DNA of 64,000 bases from an uncultured Clostridia bacterium (GCA_947632045.1 CANRNQ010000006.1:1-64000); one strand, 5' to 3'. Positions 47,258 to 57,467 are shown, numbered from the stretch's first letter. Notes: generated by a model not told the origin, from the letters alone. Program-made: numbers and translations.

Positions 47258-48292
47258 TTGGACGACAACAATAATCTTATGCTTGAAACAAGCGGCGACG
47301 ATGAAGAAAATCGAGAGCTGATCGATGAAAAATCGAACGCTGAAATTCAGACGGAAAATATTTCCGAAGAAATTTCCAAAGAAGCGGAAACCGCGCCTGA
47401 TGAAATTTTAGAGCGCAGCGATTTTGATGAAGGCTGCGGCGACGAGCAGGCTGAGGGCTCGGAGGATGAAGGCGGGGCCGAATTACAAAAAGAGGACGAA
47501 ACGCAAGCGGGACTTTTCGAAGCGGAGGGCGAGCCTTTAAATGCCGCGACCGAAGCGGAGACGGCTGATTTTGCGGAGCAAACGACGGAAAAGAAGAAGA
47601 AAAAGGGTCACTGGATAATGCCGAGCGTGATAATAGCTATCTGCGTGCTGGTTCTCGGCATAGCCGGCGGTATCTCTTATCTATGGTTTTTTGATAATTC
47701 CATTGAGGGTACATATGTGATAGAAAATCCTGACGCGGACGAGCAGGCGATAAAGAATTATTATATCTTTGAAGCCCCGAACGACGGCCAAAAGGGCACG
47801 CTCAAGCTCCTTTTCGGCTCCTTGGATTTTGAGGGCACCTATGAGTTCGTAAACGAAAACGGCACAAGCAAGATAGCCCTTGACCTTATGGCTGTAAACC
47901 TTTACGGAACATATAATTACAGAGTAGAGGGCAATAAGCTCACGGGTCACAAAATTGAAATTTCGGACGACGCCGGAAACGCCATGAATTTCGTGCCGGC
48001 CTCCTATCAAAAGGTCGAGCTTGAGCCGATAAAGAACGCTAAGATGGATTCAAAGCTCGTCGGCACATGGCAGGATACGGCAGGGTACGGCATTAAATAT
48101 ACCTTTAACGACGACAACACCCTGATCATGAACAGCAGCGGCATGACGATAGATTGCTACTATTCCGCGGCAAAGGGAGATCTTCAGGTCAAATATCAGG
48201 CCGAGGAGATCGTTGAGAATAAGGCAAACTATTCGTTCGATAAGGACGCCCTCATCTTAAATCAGATGGAATTTAAAAAGGTTGAAGAATAA
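47258..48292 (+). CDS. Acidic membrane-anchored protein with lipocalin-like C-terminal domain
   Basis: 344 residues from TTG 47258; an ATG at 47243 would place the ribosome binding site GGGAGGA inside the gene. An acidic, disordered cytoplasmic part (1-120) ends in KKKKKGHW, followed by one membrane segment (IMPSVIIAICVLVLGIAGGISYLWFF). The extracellular part has two similar strands beginning 'GTYVIENPDADEQ' and 'LVGTWQDTAGYGIKYTFNDDNTL', reminiscent of DUF5640-type lipocalin folds common in gut Clostridia. Function unknown; just upstream of the lysozyme. Confidence 0.6.
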   Translation: MDDNNNLMLETSGDDEENRELIDEKSNAEIQTENISEEISKEAETAPDEILERSDFDEGCGDEQAEGSEDEGGAELQKEDETQAGLFEAEGEPLNAATEAETADFAEQTTEKKKKKGHWIMPSVIIAICVLVLGIAGGISYLWFFDNSIEGTYVIENPDADEQAIKNYYIFEAPNDGQKGTLKLLFGSLDFEGTYEFVNENGTSKIALDLMAVNLYGTYNYRVEGNKLTGHKIEISDDAGNAMNFVPASYQKVELEPIKNAKMDSKLVGTWQDTAGYGIKYTFNDDNTLIMNSSGMTIDCYYSAAKGDLQVKYQAEEIVENKANYSFDKDALILNQMEFKKVEE

Positions 48293-48314
48293 TTTTGAAA
48301 TGGTGGATTTAGCT

Positions 48315-49796
48315 ATGAATAAAAAAATGACTAAAACAAGAATTGTCAGTATATTTGTAATAATGCTCATGTTGTGCACAATGCTTATCGTGCCGAACGC
48401 CTCTGCCGCGTCCTCGGTAAAAATCGGCAAGGCGCATTACAGCGTTCAAATAGGCGACACAAAAAAGATCGACGCTACCGGGACAAATTTAAAGTGGAAA
48501 TCCTCTGATACAAGCGTCGTTAAGGTGAGCAGCACCGGAGTTATAACCGGCGTTTCAATGGGCCGGGCAACCGTCACGGCGAGCAGCGGCTCGTCAAGCG
48601 CAAGCTGCGAGATCACCTGCGGCTATTATAAGGGTATCGACGTATCAACATGGAACAGGGACTATACCGGCGGCAACGGCAATTCGGTCAACTGGAAAAA
48701 GGTAAAGGCCGAGGGCGTCGACTTTGCTATTATCAGAGCCGGCTTTGGCTGGGAGGATTATCCAAATCAGATGGACAATCAATTTCTGAACAACATCAAG
48801 GGCTGCGTCGAAAACGACATACCCTTCGGACTGTATTTTTATTCCTATGCGGCAAATACCTATCAAGCCTCGCTCGAGGCCAATTACCTTTTGAGGATAC
48901 TCAGGGATTATGCGCCTCAATATATGGATAAGATCACCCTACCGATAGCATACGACCTTGAAGAGGAATTTATGTATACAATGGATTCCACCGTTTTCAC
49001 AGACATGATCATAACATTTTCAAACATAATCAAGGCGGCGGGCTTCGACGCTATGGTATACGGCAACTCGGGAACATTTTACAATATGGATATGAGCCGC
49101 TTACAGGCAAACAACATCACCTTCTGGTACGCAATGTGGCCAAATAGTCCTAATTTTTCAAGCCCTGAAACTATAGGCCAAACCGGAATCGTGCCGAAAA
49201 TATGGCAGTATGCGTCCGACGGCACGGTAAACGGAGCCGGATATAAAAACGGGGTCGACGTAAACGCCCTGTATATGATGACCGCGACAAAGAGTGATTT
49301 TAAAGACACACAAACGCAAAGCACCGTCGCATCTCAGGGATCAAACAGCGCTACTTTAAAATGGACGGCGGCAAACGGCGCGAGATATAACCTGTATCGC
49401 TGCTTGCTCAATGATGAAGGAAAGATGGACGCAACCACAAGAAGATGGCTTTACAGCGGAAAAAAGACCTCGTTTGAGGATACCTCTATGGCATACGGCA
49501 AGGGATATTATTATTACACGGATACGTTTTATACGGGAGATTTTCTTGACAAGGATTACCAAAAGGTAGTTAGCGGCTCAAAAAAGGGCACATATGTGTA
49601 TAACGTGTATAACGGAGATTGCGACCTCGATTCCAAGATTACACTGCACGACGCTATATTAGCTCAGGAAATATCAATTTCCTCAATAAAGTCCAACAGC
49701 GTTCAAAGGTATGCGGCTGACTACGATAAAAACAATGTAATCAATCTTGCAGATTCACTCATCATTCAAAAGCTGGCGTTAAAAATATCGTCTTAA
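48315..49796 (+). CDS. Secreted GH25 lysozyme with Big-2-like and dockerin domains
   Basis: 493 residues from ATG 48315 (GGTGGAT upstream). Signal peptide ending at ASAA. A bacterial Ig-like Big-2 domain (about 31-100: VQIGDTKKIDATGTNLKWKSSDTSVVKV) precedes the GH25 barrel. The barrel starts with GIDVSTW and continues with the catalytic acid pair in IAYDLEEEF and the late strand WQYASDGTVNG. A fibronectin-like linker (330-420) follows. The last 60 residues hold two Ca-binding repeats (DCDLDSKITLHDAILAQ, DYDKNNVINLADSLIIQKL), a type I dockerin. It cleaves peptidoglycan N-acetylmuramic acid links. Confidence 0.88.
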   Translation: MNKKMTKTRIVSIFVIMLMLCTMLIVPNASAASSVKIGKAHYSVQIGDTKKIDATGTNLKWKSSDTSVVKVSSTGVITGVSMGRATVTASSGSSSASCEITCGYYKGIDVSTWNRDYTGGNGNSVNWKKVKAEGVDFAIIRAGFGWEDYPNQMDNQFLNNIKGCVENDIPFGLYFYSYAANTYQASLEANYLLRILRDYAPQYMDKITLPIAYDLEEEFMYTMDSTVFTDMIITFSNIIKAAGFDAMVYGNSGTFYNMDMSRLQANNITFWYAMWPNSPNFSSPETIGQTGIVPKIWQYASDGTVNGAGYKNGVDVNALYMMTATKSDFKDTQTQSTVASQGSNSATLKWTAANGARYNLYRCLLNDEGKMDATTRRWLYSGKKTSFEDTSMAYGKGYYYYTDTFYTGDFLDKDYQKVVSGSKKGTYVYNVYNGDCDLDSKITLHDAILAQEISISSIKSNSVQRYAADYDKNNVINLADSLIIQKLALKISS

Positions 49797-49813
49797 TTAA
49801 ATATTTTTCTCTT

Positions 49814-49853
49814 ACACACTCCGAGGGCGAGCAGTCTCGGGGTGTGTATTTTT
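49814..49853 (+). terminator. Terminator of the lysozyme gene
   Basis: ACACACTCCGAG (49814-49825) and CTCGGGGTGTGT (49836-49847), a 12-bp stem with one wobble, then ATTTTT. Confidence 0.9.
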
Positions 49854-50003
49854 ATGGAGCTATAAAGGTACAGCCGAGCAATTTTTATTAAATAAATCAA
49901 CGATTTGATCCGCAATGCTTCCAAATTGCGGTATAAAAACGCTCAAAATCAGTCATTAATTGGCATTTTGTAGGAAATTCTTAGAAATATTTTCAAAAAA
50001 CTA

Positions 50004-50032
50004 TTTATTAATTGGTAAATACATGATATAAT
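50004..50032 (+). promoter_or_regulatory. Promoter of hpf
   Basis: Extended -10 TGATATAAT (TATAAT at 50027-50032) with a weak -35 TTTATT at 50004-50009. Confidence 0.65.
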
Positions 50033-50081
50033 AATTGCGGCAAAAGGATTTTGCTAATTAAAATCGGGAGGTCCTATAATT

Positions 50082-50621
50082 ATGTTAGTTAATTTTATTG
50101 CGAAAAAAGTAAATCTTAAGGACAATTTTAAAGAGATGGTTCAAAAAAAGCTTTCAAAATTCGACAGGCTTTTTAACGACAGCGCTGTTGCTACCGTTAA
50201 GGCAACGGTTGAGAAAAACAGACAAACGGTTGAAATAACGATAAACGATAACGGTATGATATACAGGTCTGAGAACACCTCGGCCGAGATGAACGAAGCG
50301 GTGGATAAGTGCGTCGCCATACTCGGCAGACAGATCAGGAAAAACAAGACTCGCCTTGAGAGAAGACTGAGAGAGGGCTCGCTCGATGAATTTATAGCCT
50401 CTGAGCCTGACGAGATAGAGGACGGCGAGGCGACGGAATATGAGGTGTACCGCGTAAAGGAGATACCCTTGAAGCCAATGCTTGTCGACGAGGCTATCCT
50501 CAGAATGAATATGGTGGGGCATCAATTCTTTATGTTCAATAACGCCGACAGCGGAATTATAAATGTGGTATATAAAAGAGATGATGGTAAATACGGGCTT
50601 TTAGTACCGGAAGAAAACTAA
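50082..50621 (+). CDS. hpf: Long-form ribosome hibernation-promoting factor
   Basis: 179 residues. The N-terminal HPF/RaiA domain (1-105) binds the 30S decoding site. The C-terminal dimerisation domain has VYRVKEIPLKPMLVDEAILRMNMVGHQFFMFNNADSG. It drives 100S dimers in stationary phase. GGAGG precedes the ATG; monocistronic, with its own terminator. Confidence 0.96.
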   Translation: MLVNFIAKKVNLKDNFKEMVQKKLSKFDRLFNDSAVATVKATVEKNRQTVEITINDNGMIYRSENTSAEMNEAVDKCVAILGRQIRKNKTRLERRLREGSLDEFIASEPDEIEDGEATEYEVYRVKEIPLKPMLVDEAILRMNMVGHQFFMFNNADSGIINVVYKRDDGKYGLLVPEEN

Positions 50622-50642
50622 ATTGATACAACCCCCCTTTGG

Positions 50643-50674
50643 GCCGCAGCCTTTTGCTGCGGCTCTTATTTTTT
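50643..50674 (+). terminator. Terminator of hpf
   Basis: GCCGCAGC (50643-50650) and GCTGCGGC (50656-50663), followed by TCTTATTTTTT. Confidence 0.92.
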
Positions 50675-50690
50675 AAAAGAATTTTTCTAT

Positions 50691-50717
50691 AATGCGACCT
50701 GTTTGCAAGGTCGCATT
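50691..50717. repeat. Perfect 10-bp hairpin
   Basis: AATGCGACCT (50691-50700), a seven-base loop and AGGTCGCATT (50708-50717) followed by TTTC. It may be a second terminator or a regulator site; CGACCTGTTT recurs at 50727, just downstream. Confidence 0.6.
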
Positions 50718-50752
50718 TTCACGAAACGACCTGTTTTGAACACGAATTGAAC

Positions 50753-50781
50753 TTGCCTTGTTTATGCTTCGCGTTTACAAT
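50753..50781 (+). promoter_or_regulatory. Promoter for the giant lipoprotein pair
   Basis: TTGCCT (50753-50758), a 17-base spacer and TACAAT (50776-50781), about 108 bases before the start at 50889. Confidence 0.65.
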
Positions 50782-50888
50782 ATAGTTGTAGGATGCGTAA
50801 TGTGACAAAAATCATTGCCATAATACTGTGTTAAAACCGAAAGCGTAAGCATAGCTTGCTTTACGCTGGAAATGAAAGGATGATTTTG

Positions 50889-53800
50889 ATGAAGCCCAAG
50901 CTTAAAAGCTGCCTGCGTTCATCGCTTGCGCTCACACTCTGCGCAAGTATGCTTACATCCGTGATGTTCGGATGTAAAAGCGATAACGGCGGAAACGACA
51001 ACAATACGGCGGAGGCTCAAGCGGCATATGTAACATGGTCAAAAACAGGCGAGTTTACAACCACGCTCTCGGCAAAGGGGGTGGATCTGTCGGACGTTGA
51101 GGCGGCGGACGTATCCGTCGTGACATTTAAGCCGGTAGATGTATCAGAGGATCAAAGCAGCTCCTCCGAAAATTCAGACGAACAGGCAAATGAGCCGGAA
51201 ACAATCTCATATCCGGTTGAGAGCGTCGAGAAAAAGGGCGACGACCTTGAAATCACGTTCAAGGACGACAACGCCGCAGAAAAATCTGTCGACAGCTACA
51301 CGGTAGAGATCGAGAAGAAGAATATCAGCACAACGGCAATTGTCGATTATCCCGCGCCTACCGTAAAGGCGGAGGAAACAGGAGTTTTGGCGACCGAAAA
51401 GGATCCTGAGCTGACCCTCACGCTCGACAGCGGCTTTTTCTCAGAGGAGGTTAAGCCGGAGCAGATAAGCCTCGCAGGCTCCTTCTCCGATATGGAGGTC
51501 GAAAAAGCTACTCCCAAGAGCAACAAGCTCGAGCTAAAGCTCAAGGGCGAGATTGAAACGCCCGAGGGACAGGGAGTGTATGTTGACGGAATAATCGGCG
51601 TAAACCCATCTGCAATGGAGAATGAGCGCAGTTCAGCCTCCGTCAGAGTGCCGATACAGCAGAGCCTTATAACCTTCAACGCCGACAAGATGACTGTAAG
51701 CGGAAGCACGGTAACGGTACCGCTGACCGTTATAGGCGAAGAGGATTTAGACAATATCAAATCCGAGAATATAAGGTTCTTTTCCGACGACTCGGCGGAC
51801 GAGGATGAACAGCCGCAGGAGCGCCCCGCCGTTACGGTGACAGGCGTTGAGAAGGCGGGCGAGAATAGCCTTAATGTCACAATGAACGTAGAGGGCGCGA
51901 CCGACAAAAACTCTGCCGCCGAGGCTCTCGACAACAGAACGGTTCAGCTCGGCGATACGACCTTCCTCGCTAACTTCCAGCCGGCGAGCATCTATCCTAA
52001 ATTAGATTACGTCGAGCAGGACGGCGACAATTTGAAGCTCGGCCTTGTAGTAACCGCGCAAAACGGCGCCTTCGACAGCAAGCTTACAGCGGAGCAGATA
52101 AGCTTTGACGGCGACCTTGAAGACGCAAAGGTGGTTTCAATCGAGCGCGAAAACGCGACGAGCGCCAATCTCACATTTACAATTCCTGCAAACGGCCAGA
52201 CAAAGGAAAAGTTCACCTACGAAGGCGCGGTAATATTTAAAGCCGGCGCGCTTGTAAATCCTTGGGGCGACAAAACAAGCGCTCCCACGGAATATGTCCG
52301 CCAGTATTCTCAGGACACTGTCGGCAGAGGATTTGAAACCTACATGGCTCTGACCTCCGTATTCGGAAAGGCAAATATAGCGGTCATGGCGGCGACAGCC
52401 GGACTTACGATCGCAATGATAGTTTTGCAGACGACCGGCGCCGTCAAGACGGCAAACGAGCAGCTCCTCGATATAAACGAGCAGATAAATAAAAATCTCG
52501 ACGCAACCTTTGAAACAATCGACAAAAACAGAAATCTTATCGACGAAATACAGGACGTTATGATTTTAAAGAGCGTATCGGATTTCAATCTGAAGCTCGC
52601 AATGCTTAATACATACTGCCTGAAGTTCCAGCATTATTTCAAGCCCGGAATGATAAAGCTCTTGGGCTTTGACAAGGTAGAGCCGGTAAACAACAGCGAC
52701 TCGGCGGCGGTCAAGGCGAAGAAGCTCAAAAAGATTAAGGAAATATCTCAGGCGGTGTTCGAGGCTGAGAACAGCAGGGACGATGAAACGGCGCATATCT
52801 TCCGCGACTTTTTCAACACCTACACAACAATGAGAAACTACTACAACAGCGTTTGCGCGGTTTTAAAAACCTCGGGAGATTCAAACCCGATAAACGCCTA
52901 CTCAAAGCTGCTTGCTCGAACCACTAACTTCGATACCATAGCCTACACCCTAAGAAACCAATACATCGACTCTATCAGAGCCACGATGCTGGTGGGATAC
53001 AGCAATATATTCCTGTTCAATCTGCGCTCGACAACAATTAAAAGCGACGCAACAGTCAAAATGCGAGCCGTTGCCTCGACCGCCGAGGAGGACTTCAACG
53101 CTATTTCCTTAGAGTGCGAAAAGGTTATCAACAACAACAATAAAATGAGCATAAAGGAAACCGAGAAAAAGGACGGCGTGACATATTACGAAAAGGCGTA
53201 TTGCTATCCGTTCGGCATATATGTTGATAGTCTCGACAGCGCAAACAGAGATGTTTTCTGGGCGAAAACATGGCGCGGCGAGGAAAAGGACGGAGCAAGC
53301 ATGCAATACAACAGGAGCAAGTATGTTGCGGACGTGCAAGGAACCTCATACGCAAAGGGCGCGGGCGTGTTTGTATATTCGCACAACAATAATGCGTATA
53401 AAATAATTATTGATACGCATTATGCCCCGGATTACATTGCCAAGAATTATTACTGGGGCGAGGGAATGTTCTCCGCTAAGGCTCCGAGCGGCTTTGCCAA
53501 TGACGCGATTTATGCGGAAAAATCCGAGGATATAATAGCGGCGAATGCGGACCAGTTCGTAAAGCGCATGAACGGCAGAACTCTCAGAGAGGAGCTTCAG
53601 CTCGCCGGAATACAGGTGGACGACGACATTTATGAAACCACCGAGGGACTGCCGTTTGCATCGATGGTTTCATACGGCTCAAAAACCCTTAATAACGGCG
53701 GAAGTTATTTTATTGAGGCAAAGACATATATGAATATCATAAAATGGGACGACAAGTATATAACAAAGCTCGTTCCCGCCGCGAGCAGAACGGTTCGCAG

Positions 53801-54053
53801 GTTCGTTAGAAATGAATTTGGTTATTCCGCCCAAGAAGACGATTTGGACTCGGTATGGGAACACGACTGGCTCCGAGAGGGCAAAACGGGAATAGGCGAC
53901 TATTATACCGCCGAATCCTTCTTCAATGAGCAGAAAAAGCGCTTTGACGGAGTCGGCGATAAGAACTTAATCCCGATAGTCCGCTGGGTAATAGACACTC
54001 CGGGCGACGATGGAACAAGTCCGAACAGAGATTACAGCATGAACTCGGACTGA
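50889..54053 (+). CDS. Giant lipoprotein 1 (beta-repeat plus helical membrane-active-like region)
   Basis: 1054 residues from ATG 50889 (AAAGGATG upstream; ATG 50880 also in frame). A lipoprotein signal peptide ends at lipobox VMFGC (Cys about 29). Residues 30-480 hold several 90-residue beta-type repeats (LTLTLDSGFFSEEVKPEQISL, VVTAQNGAFDSKLTAEQISF). A hydrophobic segment (AVMAATAGLTIAMIVLQTTGAV, about 500) and a long amphipathic helix (KTANEQLLDINEQINKN) follow, then a mixed C-terminal domain with several aromatic stretches. Clearly paralogous to the next gene. Function unknown. Confidence 0.75.
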   Translation: MKPKLKSCLRSSLALTLCASMLTSVMFGCKSDNGGNDNNTAEAQAAYVTWSKTGEFTTTLSAKGVDLSDVEAADVSVVTFKPVDVSEDQSSSSENSDEQANEPETISYPVESVEKKGDDLEITFKDDNAAEKSVDSYTVEIEKKNISTTAIVDYPAPTVKAEETGVLATEKDPELTLTLDSGFFSEEVKPEQISLAGSFSDMEVEKATPKSNKLELKLKGEIETPEGQGVYVDGIIGVNPSAMENERSSASVRVPIQQSLITFNADKMTVSGSTVTVPLTVIGEEDLDNIKSENIRFFSDDSADEDEQPQERPAVTVTGVEKAGENSLNVTMNVEGATDKNSAAEALDNRTVQLGDTTFLANFQPASIYPKLDYVEQDGDNLKLGLVVTAQNGAFDSKLTAEQISFDGDLEDAKVVSIERENATSANLTFTIPANGQTKEKFTYEGAVIFKAGALVNPWGDKTSAPTEYVRQYSQDTVGRGFETYMALTSVFGKANIAVMAATAGLTIAMIVLQTTGAVKTANEQLLDINEQINKNLDATFETIDKNRNLIDEIQDVMILKSVSDFNLKLAMLNTYCLKFQHYFKPGMIKLLGFDKVEPVNNSDSAAVKAKKLKKIKEISQAVFEAENSRDDETAHIFRDFFNTYTTMRNYYNSVCAVLKTSGDSNPINAYSKLLARTTNFDTIAYTLRNQYIDSIRATMLVGYSNIFLFNLRSTTIKSDATVKMRAVASTAEEDFNAISLECEKVINNNNKMSIKETEKKDGVTYYEKAYCYPFGIYVDSLDSANRDVFWAKTWRGEEKDGASMQYNRSKYVADVQGTSYAKGAGVFVYSHNNNAYKIIIDTHYAPDYIAKNYYWGEGMFSAKAPSGFANDAIYAEKSEDIIAANADQFVKRMNGRTLREELQLAGIQVDDDIYETTEGLPFASMVSYGSKTLNNGGSYFIEAKTYMNIIKWDDKYITKLVPAASRTVRRFVRNEFGYSAQEDDLDSVWEHDWLREGKTGIGDYYTAESFFNEQKKRFDGVGDKNLIPIVRWVIDTPGDDGTSPNRDYSMNSD

Positions 54054-54089
54054 CCGGAAGTCTTGATTATTTAACAGGAGGCTTGTGAA

Positions 54090-57000
54090 ATGAATAAAAA
54101 AATTGGAATAAAAAGAATTACAGCCCTCGCGATAGCCGCGGTAATGTCTGTTCAGATTTTTGCCGGCTGTTCCTCAGGCGGCAGCGAGGAGGACAACGCC
54201 CCGATAAAGGCGGCGTCGGTAGCGTTCAGCGCAAACGGCGATTACAAGACGACCGTTACCTCAAGCGAAATAGACTTGTCCGACCTCACGGCAAAGGACG
54301 TTTCTGTAACCTATGAGTCTTTTGACGAGGACGGCTACAATAAAGCCCTTGAAAATGCGGAAAAGAAATACGAGGACGAGTTAAATGAATTTGTCGAAAA
54401 AGCCGTTACCGACACAGACAAAATTCCTCAGCTTAATACCGTCAGCCTGAACGACTATATCTCCGAAAAGAGCGTGGGCGTAAAGAACGTCAAGGCGGAA
54501 AAGGATAAGCTGGAGCTTTCCTTTAATGACCCCGACGCGTCTGATAATATGGTCGGCTATTACAACGTGCACCTAAACGGAAAGAAGTATGGCGGCGAGG
54601 ATATAGTTGTCGATTTGGGCGTAGAATATAAGGATTACGAGCTCACCCCGAACATAAAATACGTACTCTCAAACGCCGAGGAAACAAGGCTGACCTTAAC
54701 GCTTAACGACGGCTCCTTTGCCGACAATGTAACAAAGGACGACATAACCCTCTCAGGCTCCTTTGAGAGCATGAAGATAGACAGCCTTAGCTGCGCCGAC
54801 AAAAACCTCACAATGCAGCTTACCGGCAAGCCGCAAAAGCCCGAGGGACTCTCCACATATATTGACGGCTGCGTAGCGGTAAGACCGCAGGCGGTCATCG
54901 GCGCGGGCTCCGAGATAAAGGCGTATGTGCCGATAAAGCTCGTGGGAAAGAGTCTTGACGCGTCCACGATTAAGGCAAACGGCGACAGCGTTACCGCCGA
55001 ATTGGAGCTTATCGGAACGTCAACGCCGCTCGATAAGCTGACATCCGACGACTTCCAATTTGATAAGGACGTGACCGTGACCAGCGTTAAGAAAATAAGC
55101 GACACAAGGGCGGAGCTTACTATGACGGTAAACGGAGCGAAGGACGCAAGCACGGCAGCCGCAGTGCTGAACGATAAAAAGCTCAAAATAGCCGACGAGG
55201 ACGAGATAACAATTTCAGCGGCGCAGACGCATTTTTACCCCGTATTCGACGGAGTGGAATCAAGCGGCGACAATATAAAGCTCACGATAATAGCGTACGC
55301 CGACAACGGGAGCTTCTCAGAGGACATAAAGTCTGAGCAGATAATACTCGGCGATGATTTTAAAGACGGAAGCGTAGAATCCGTTGAAAGACAGAACGAT
55401 ACAACCGCAAAAATTATTTTCACAATCCCCGCAAACGGTCAAAAGTCCGAATCGTTGGACGTAGACGGAAAAATAACCATAAAGGCCGGCGCGATGATCT
55501 CTCAGTGGGGAGAGCCGACAACGGAGGAATTTTCTTACGCAAGAAATTACAGTCAGGAAAGCGTGGGAAGAGAACCGAAATTCGCTAATGCAACCTTTGG
55601 CGGAATGACCGACCCTGACGCCGTTGAGAACATAAACTGGTATTTTAGGCAAGCGTACAATAGATTTAAAACGGAAATTTTAGAGGTAAGCGGCTATGAT
55701 ATTCCTCCGGAGGTCGACATATATTTTGAAAATTATTACAACGACCTCGATAACCTCATCACTGAAATAACGGCGAAAAAATTCCCCAACGGCGCACCGT
55801 CGATGGAGGCTGTGGACGCGGCGGTGTCGGTACGGATTCGTAGTATCGCCAATGTGCAGATGACAGGAGCGATTTTTGGCTTTCTCGGACTTGCGTTTGC
55901 TACCTTCGGGTTGTTAAACGAAATCGGAATAACCGGCGAAAATAAAGAGATGATAAATGCCCTCAAGGAAACCGAAAAGAAAACCGAAAAGCTTAAGGAA
56001 ATGGTCGAGGACGAATACCACAGATTGTGTAACTTAAAGGCGGCTCAGTTCAAGTCAATAGTGACCGAGTGCGACGTGAGAGTCGGAGATTTAAAGCAGT
56101 ACATAAATATATGCAAAAAATACTTTAACGAAAAAAGCCTGGAGGACCTGGGCGTTGAAATGCCGGAGGAGCTCTTGGTAGACGGCAAGACAACTCAGTT
56201 CGCCTATGACCTTTCGACCGCCATCGCTGACGCTTGCAGACACAAGGAAGCCGGATACGAAAGCTGCCAGCGCGACTTTAATATGCTTCAAAAGAAATTT
56301 GAGCTCGTCTGCAACCAGCTCCTCCTTGAGGACGGCGCGGACCCGCTGACAGCGCTCGACCAGGCTTATGCCAATATAGACAATTTCTCCACCACATCAT
56401 ATTACCTCAAAAAGGGTTATCGCGTCAGCCTGCTTGACACTCTTAACGAAGCGCGGGCGCTTATACGCATATACAAAATGGCAAGCTATAACTTTAAAAC
56501 CAACTCTGACGGCAGCCTCTATACAACGCTTGACGAAAACGGCAAGAAAGTATATGTAGCCGATTCCGGCGCAATAGATATGACAGACGAGGATCTGTTT
56601 GAAGACGCAAAGCTGCGCCTGCTCTCGGGCGAATACACATACGATGACGGCACGATGGAAAAATACAATCAGGATATGGGCATAAATAATGAGGAAATAG
56701 TTAAAAGCACCGCGGAATATAAAAAAATGTATAAAACCTTTTATAACAGACCGTGGCTTTGCGATTTCCTTTACAGCAAGAATAATCCCAACGTAATAAA
56801 CGCCGTCTACAATTACAAGATCGAAGAGATCGACCTTACGGGATATACCAATCCTTTGTTTGCCGAAATGAAGAGCTGTACGCAGCTTGCGAATATCAAG
56901 GTGAACACAAACGGCACGGGCACATACGTCGATGAAAACAGCCACTGGGGTACAAGACAGTACTCAAAGCTATGGGCGTATTCGCAGGAGTCGGGTTCGA

Positions 57001-57467
57001 GCATAGTGCAGACCGACGAAAATGCAAAGCCGTATTGCTACTCGCTGAATACGACTGTGAGCTGCATTGATAATTGCTACTCCAGCGACGATATGTTCAG
57101 AGCCTACACAAATTATAAGGATTATCAGGTTGCCGAGTTTTTCAACAGACTTAAAGACAGCGGCAGAAATCTTATTCAGGAGATGACAAATGCCGGAATA
57201 CCGATAGGCAAGGACTACGCCAACGCGTCGAAGGAGAGGGGAAAGGGCAGCGATAATTACGACCCCGACAACCTCTATGGAGTTGCCCTTGAGCACACAA
57301 CGGACTCAAAGTATGACGCGAAAAAGGTTAGAAACTCGTGGAACACATATACAAAGCTGTATTATTGGGACGCGGAGGACAGAAATGACGTTTCGCCTAA
57401 TCGCATAATGGTATGGCGCGGACTATCCGCCGAGCCGAGAAACAAGGTCGCTATATTTATTCCGTAG
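54090..57467 (+). CDS. Giant lipoprotein 2, paralogue of the preceding gene
   Basis: 1125 residues. Signal peptide with lipobox IFAGC. It shares with lipoprotein 1 the first block (FSANGDYKTTVTSSEIDLSDL), the repeats (LTLTLNDGSFADNVTKDDITL) and a conserved junction, TIPANGQKSES...GREPKF. Near residue 590 it has the hydrophobic segment AIFGFLGLAFATFGLLNEIG, followed by a coiled coil (KEMINALKETEKKTEKLKEMVEDEY). It ends with VSPNRIMVWRGL. AGGAGG precedes the ATG and the gap to gene 1 is 36 bases, so the two are one transcript from a tandem duplication. Function unknown. Confidence 0.75.
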   Translation: MNKKIGIKRITALAIAAVMSVQIFAGCSSGGSEEDNAPIKAASVAFSANGDYKTTVTSSEIDLSDLTAKDVSVTYESFDEDGYNKALENAEKKYEDELNEFVEKAVTDTDKIPQLNTVSLNDYISEKSVGVKNVKAEKDKLELSFNDPDASDNMVGYYNVHLNGKKYGGEDIVVDLGVEYKDYELTPNIKYVLSNAEETRLTLTLNDGSFADNVTKDDITLSGSFESMKIDSLSCADKNLTMQLTGKPQKPEGLSTYIDGCVAVRPQAVIGAGSEIKAYVPIKLVGKSLDASTIKANGDSVTAELELIGTSTPLDKLTSDDFQFDKDVTVTSVKKISDTRAELTMTVNGAKDASTAAAVLNDKKLKIADEDEITISAAQTHFYPVFDGVESSGDNIKLTIIAYADNGSFSEDIKSEQIILGDDFKDGSVESVERQNDTTAKIIFTIPANGQKSESLDVDGKITIKAGAMISQWGEPTTEEFSYARNYSQESVGREPKFANATFGGMTDPDAVENINWYFRQAYNRFKTEILEVSGYDIPPEVDIYFENYYNDLDNLITEITAKKFPNGAPSMEAVDAAVSVRIRSIANVQMTGAIFGFLGLAFATFGLLNEIGITGENKEMINALKETEKKTEKLKEMVEDEYHRLCNLKAAQFKSIVTECDVRVGDLKQYINICKKYFNEKSLEDLGVEMPEELLVDGKTTQFAYDLSTAIADACRHKEAGYESCQRDFNMLQKKFELVCNQLLLEDGADPLTALDQAYANIDNFSTTSYYLKKGYRVSLLDTLNEARALIRIYKMASYNFKTNSDGSLYTTLDENGKKVYVADSGAIDMTDEDLFEDAKLRLLSGEYTYDDGTMEKYNQDMGINNEEIVKSTAEYKKMYKTFYNRPWLCDFLYSKNNPNVINAVYNYKIEEIDLTGYTNPLFAEMKSCTQLANIKVNTNGTGTYVDENSHWGTRQYSKLWAYSQESGSSIVQTDENAKPYCYSLNTTVSCIDNCYSSDDMFRAYTNYKDYQVAEFFNRLKDSGRNLIQEMTNAGIPIGKDYANASKERGKGSDNYDPDNLYGVALEHTTDSKYDAKKVRNSWNTYTKLYYWDAEDRNDVSPNRIMVWRGLSAEPRNKVAIFIP

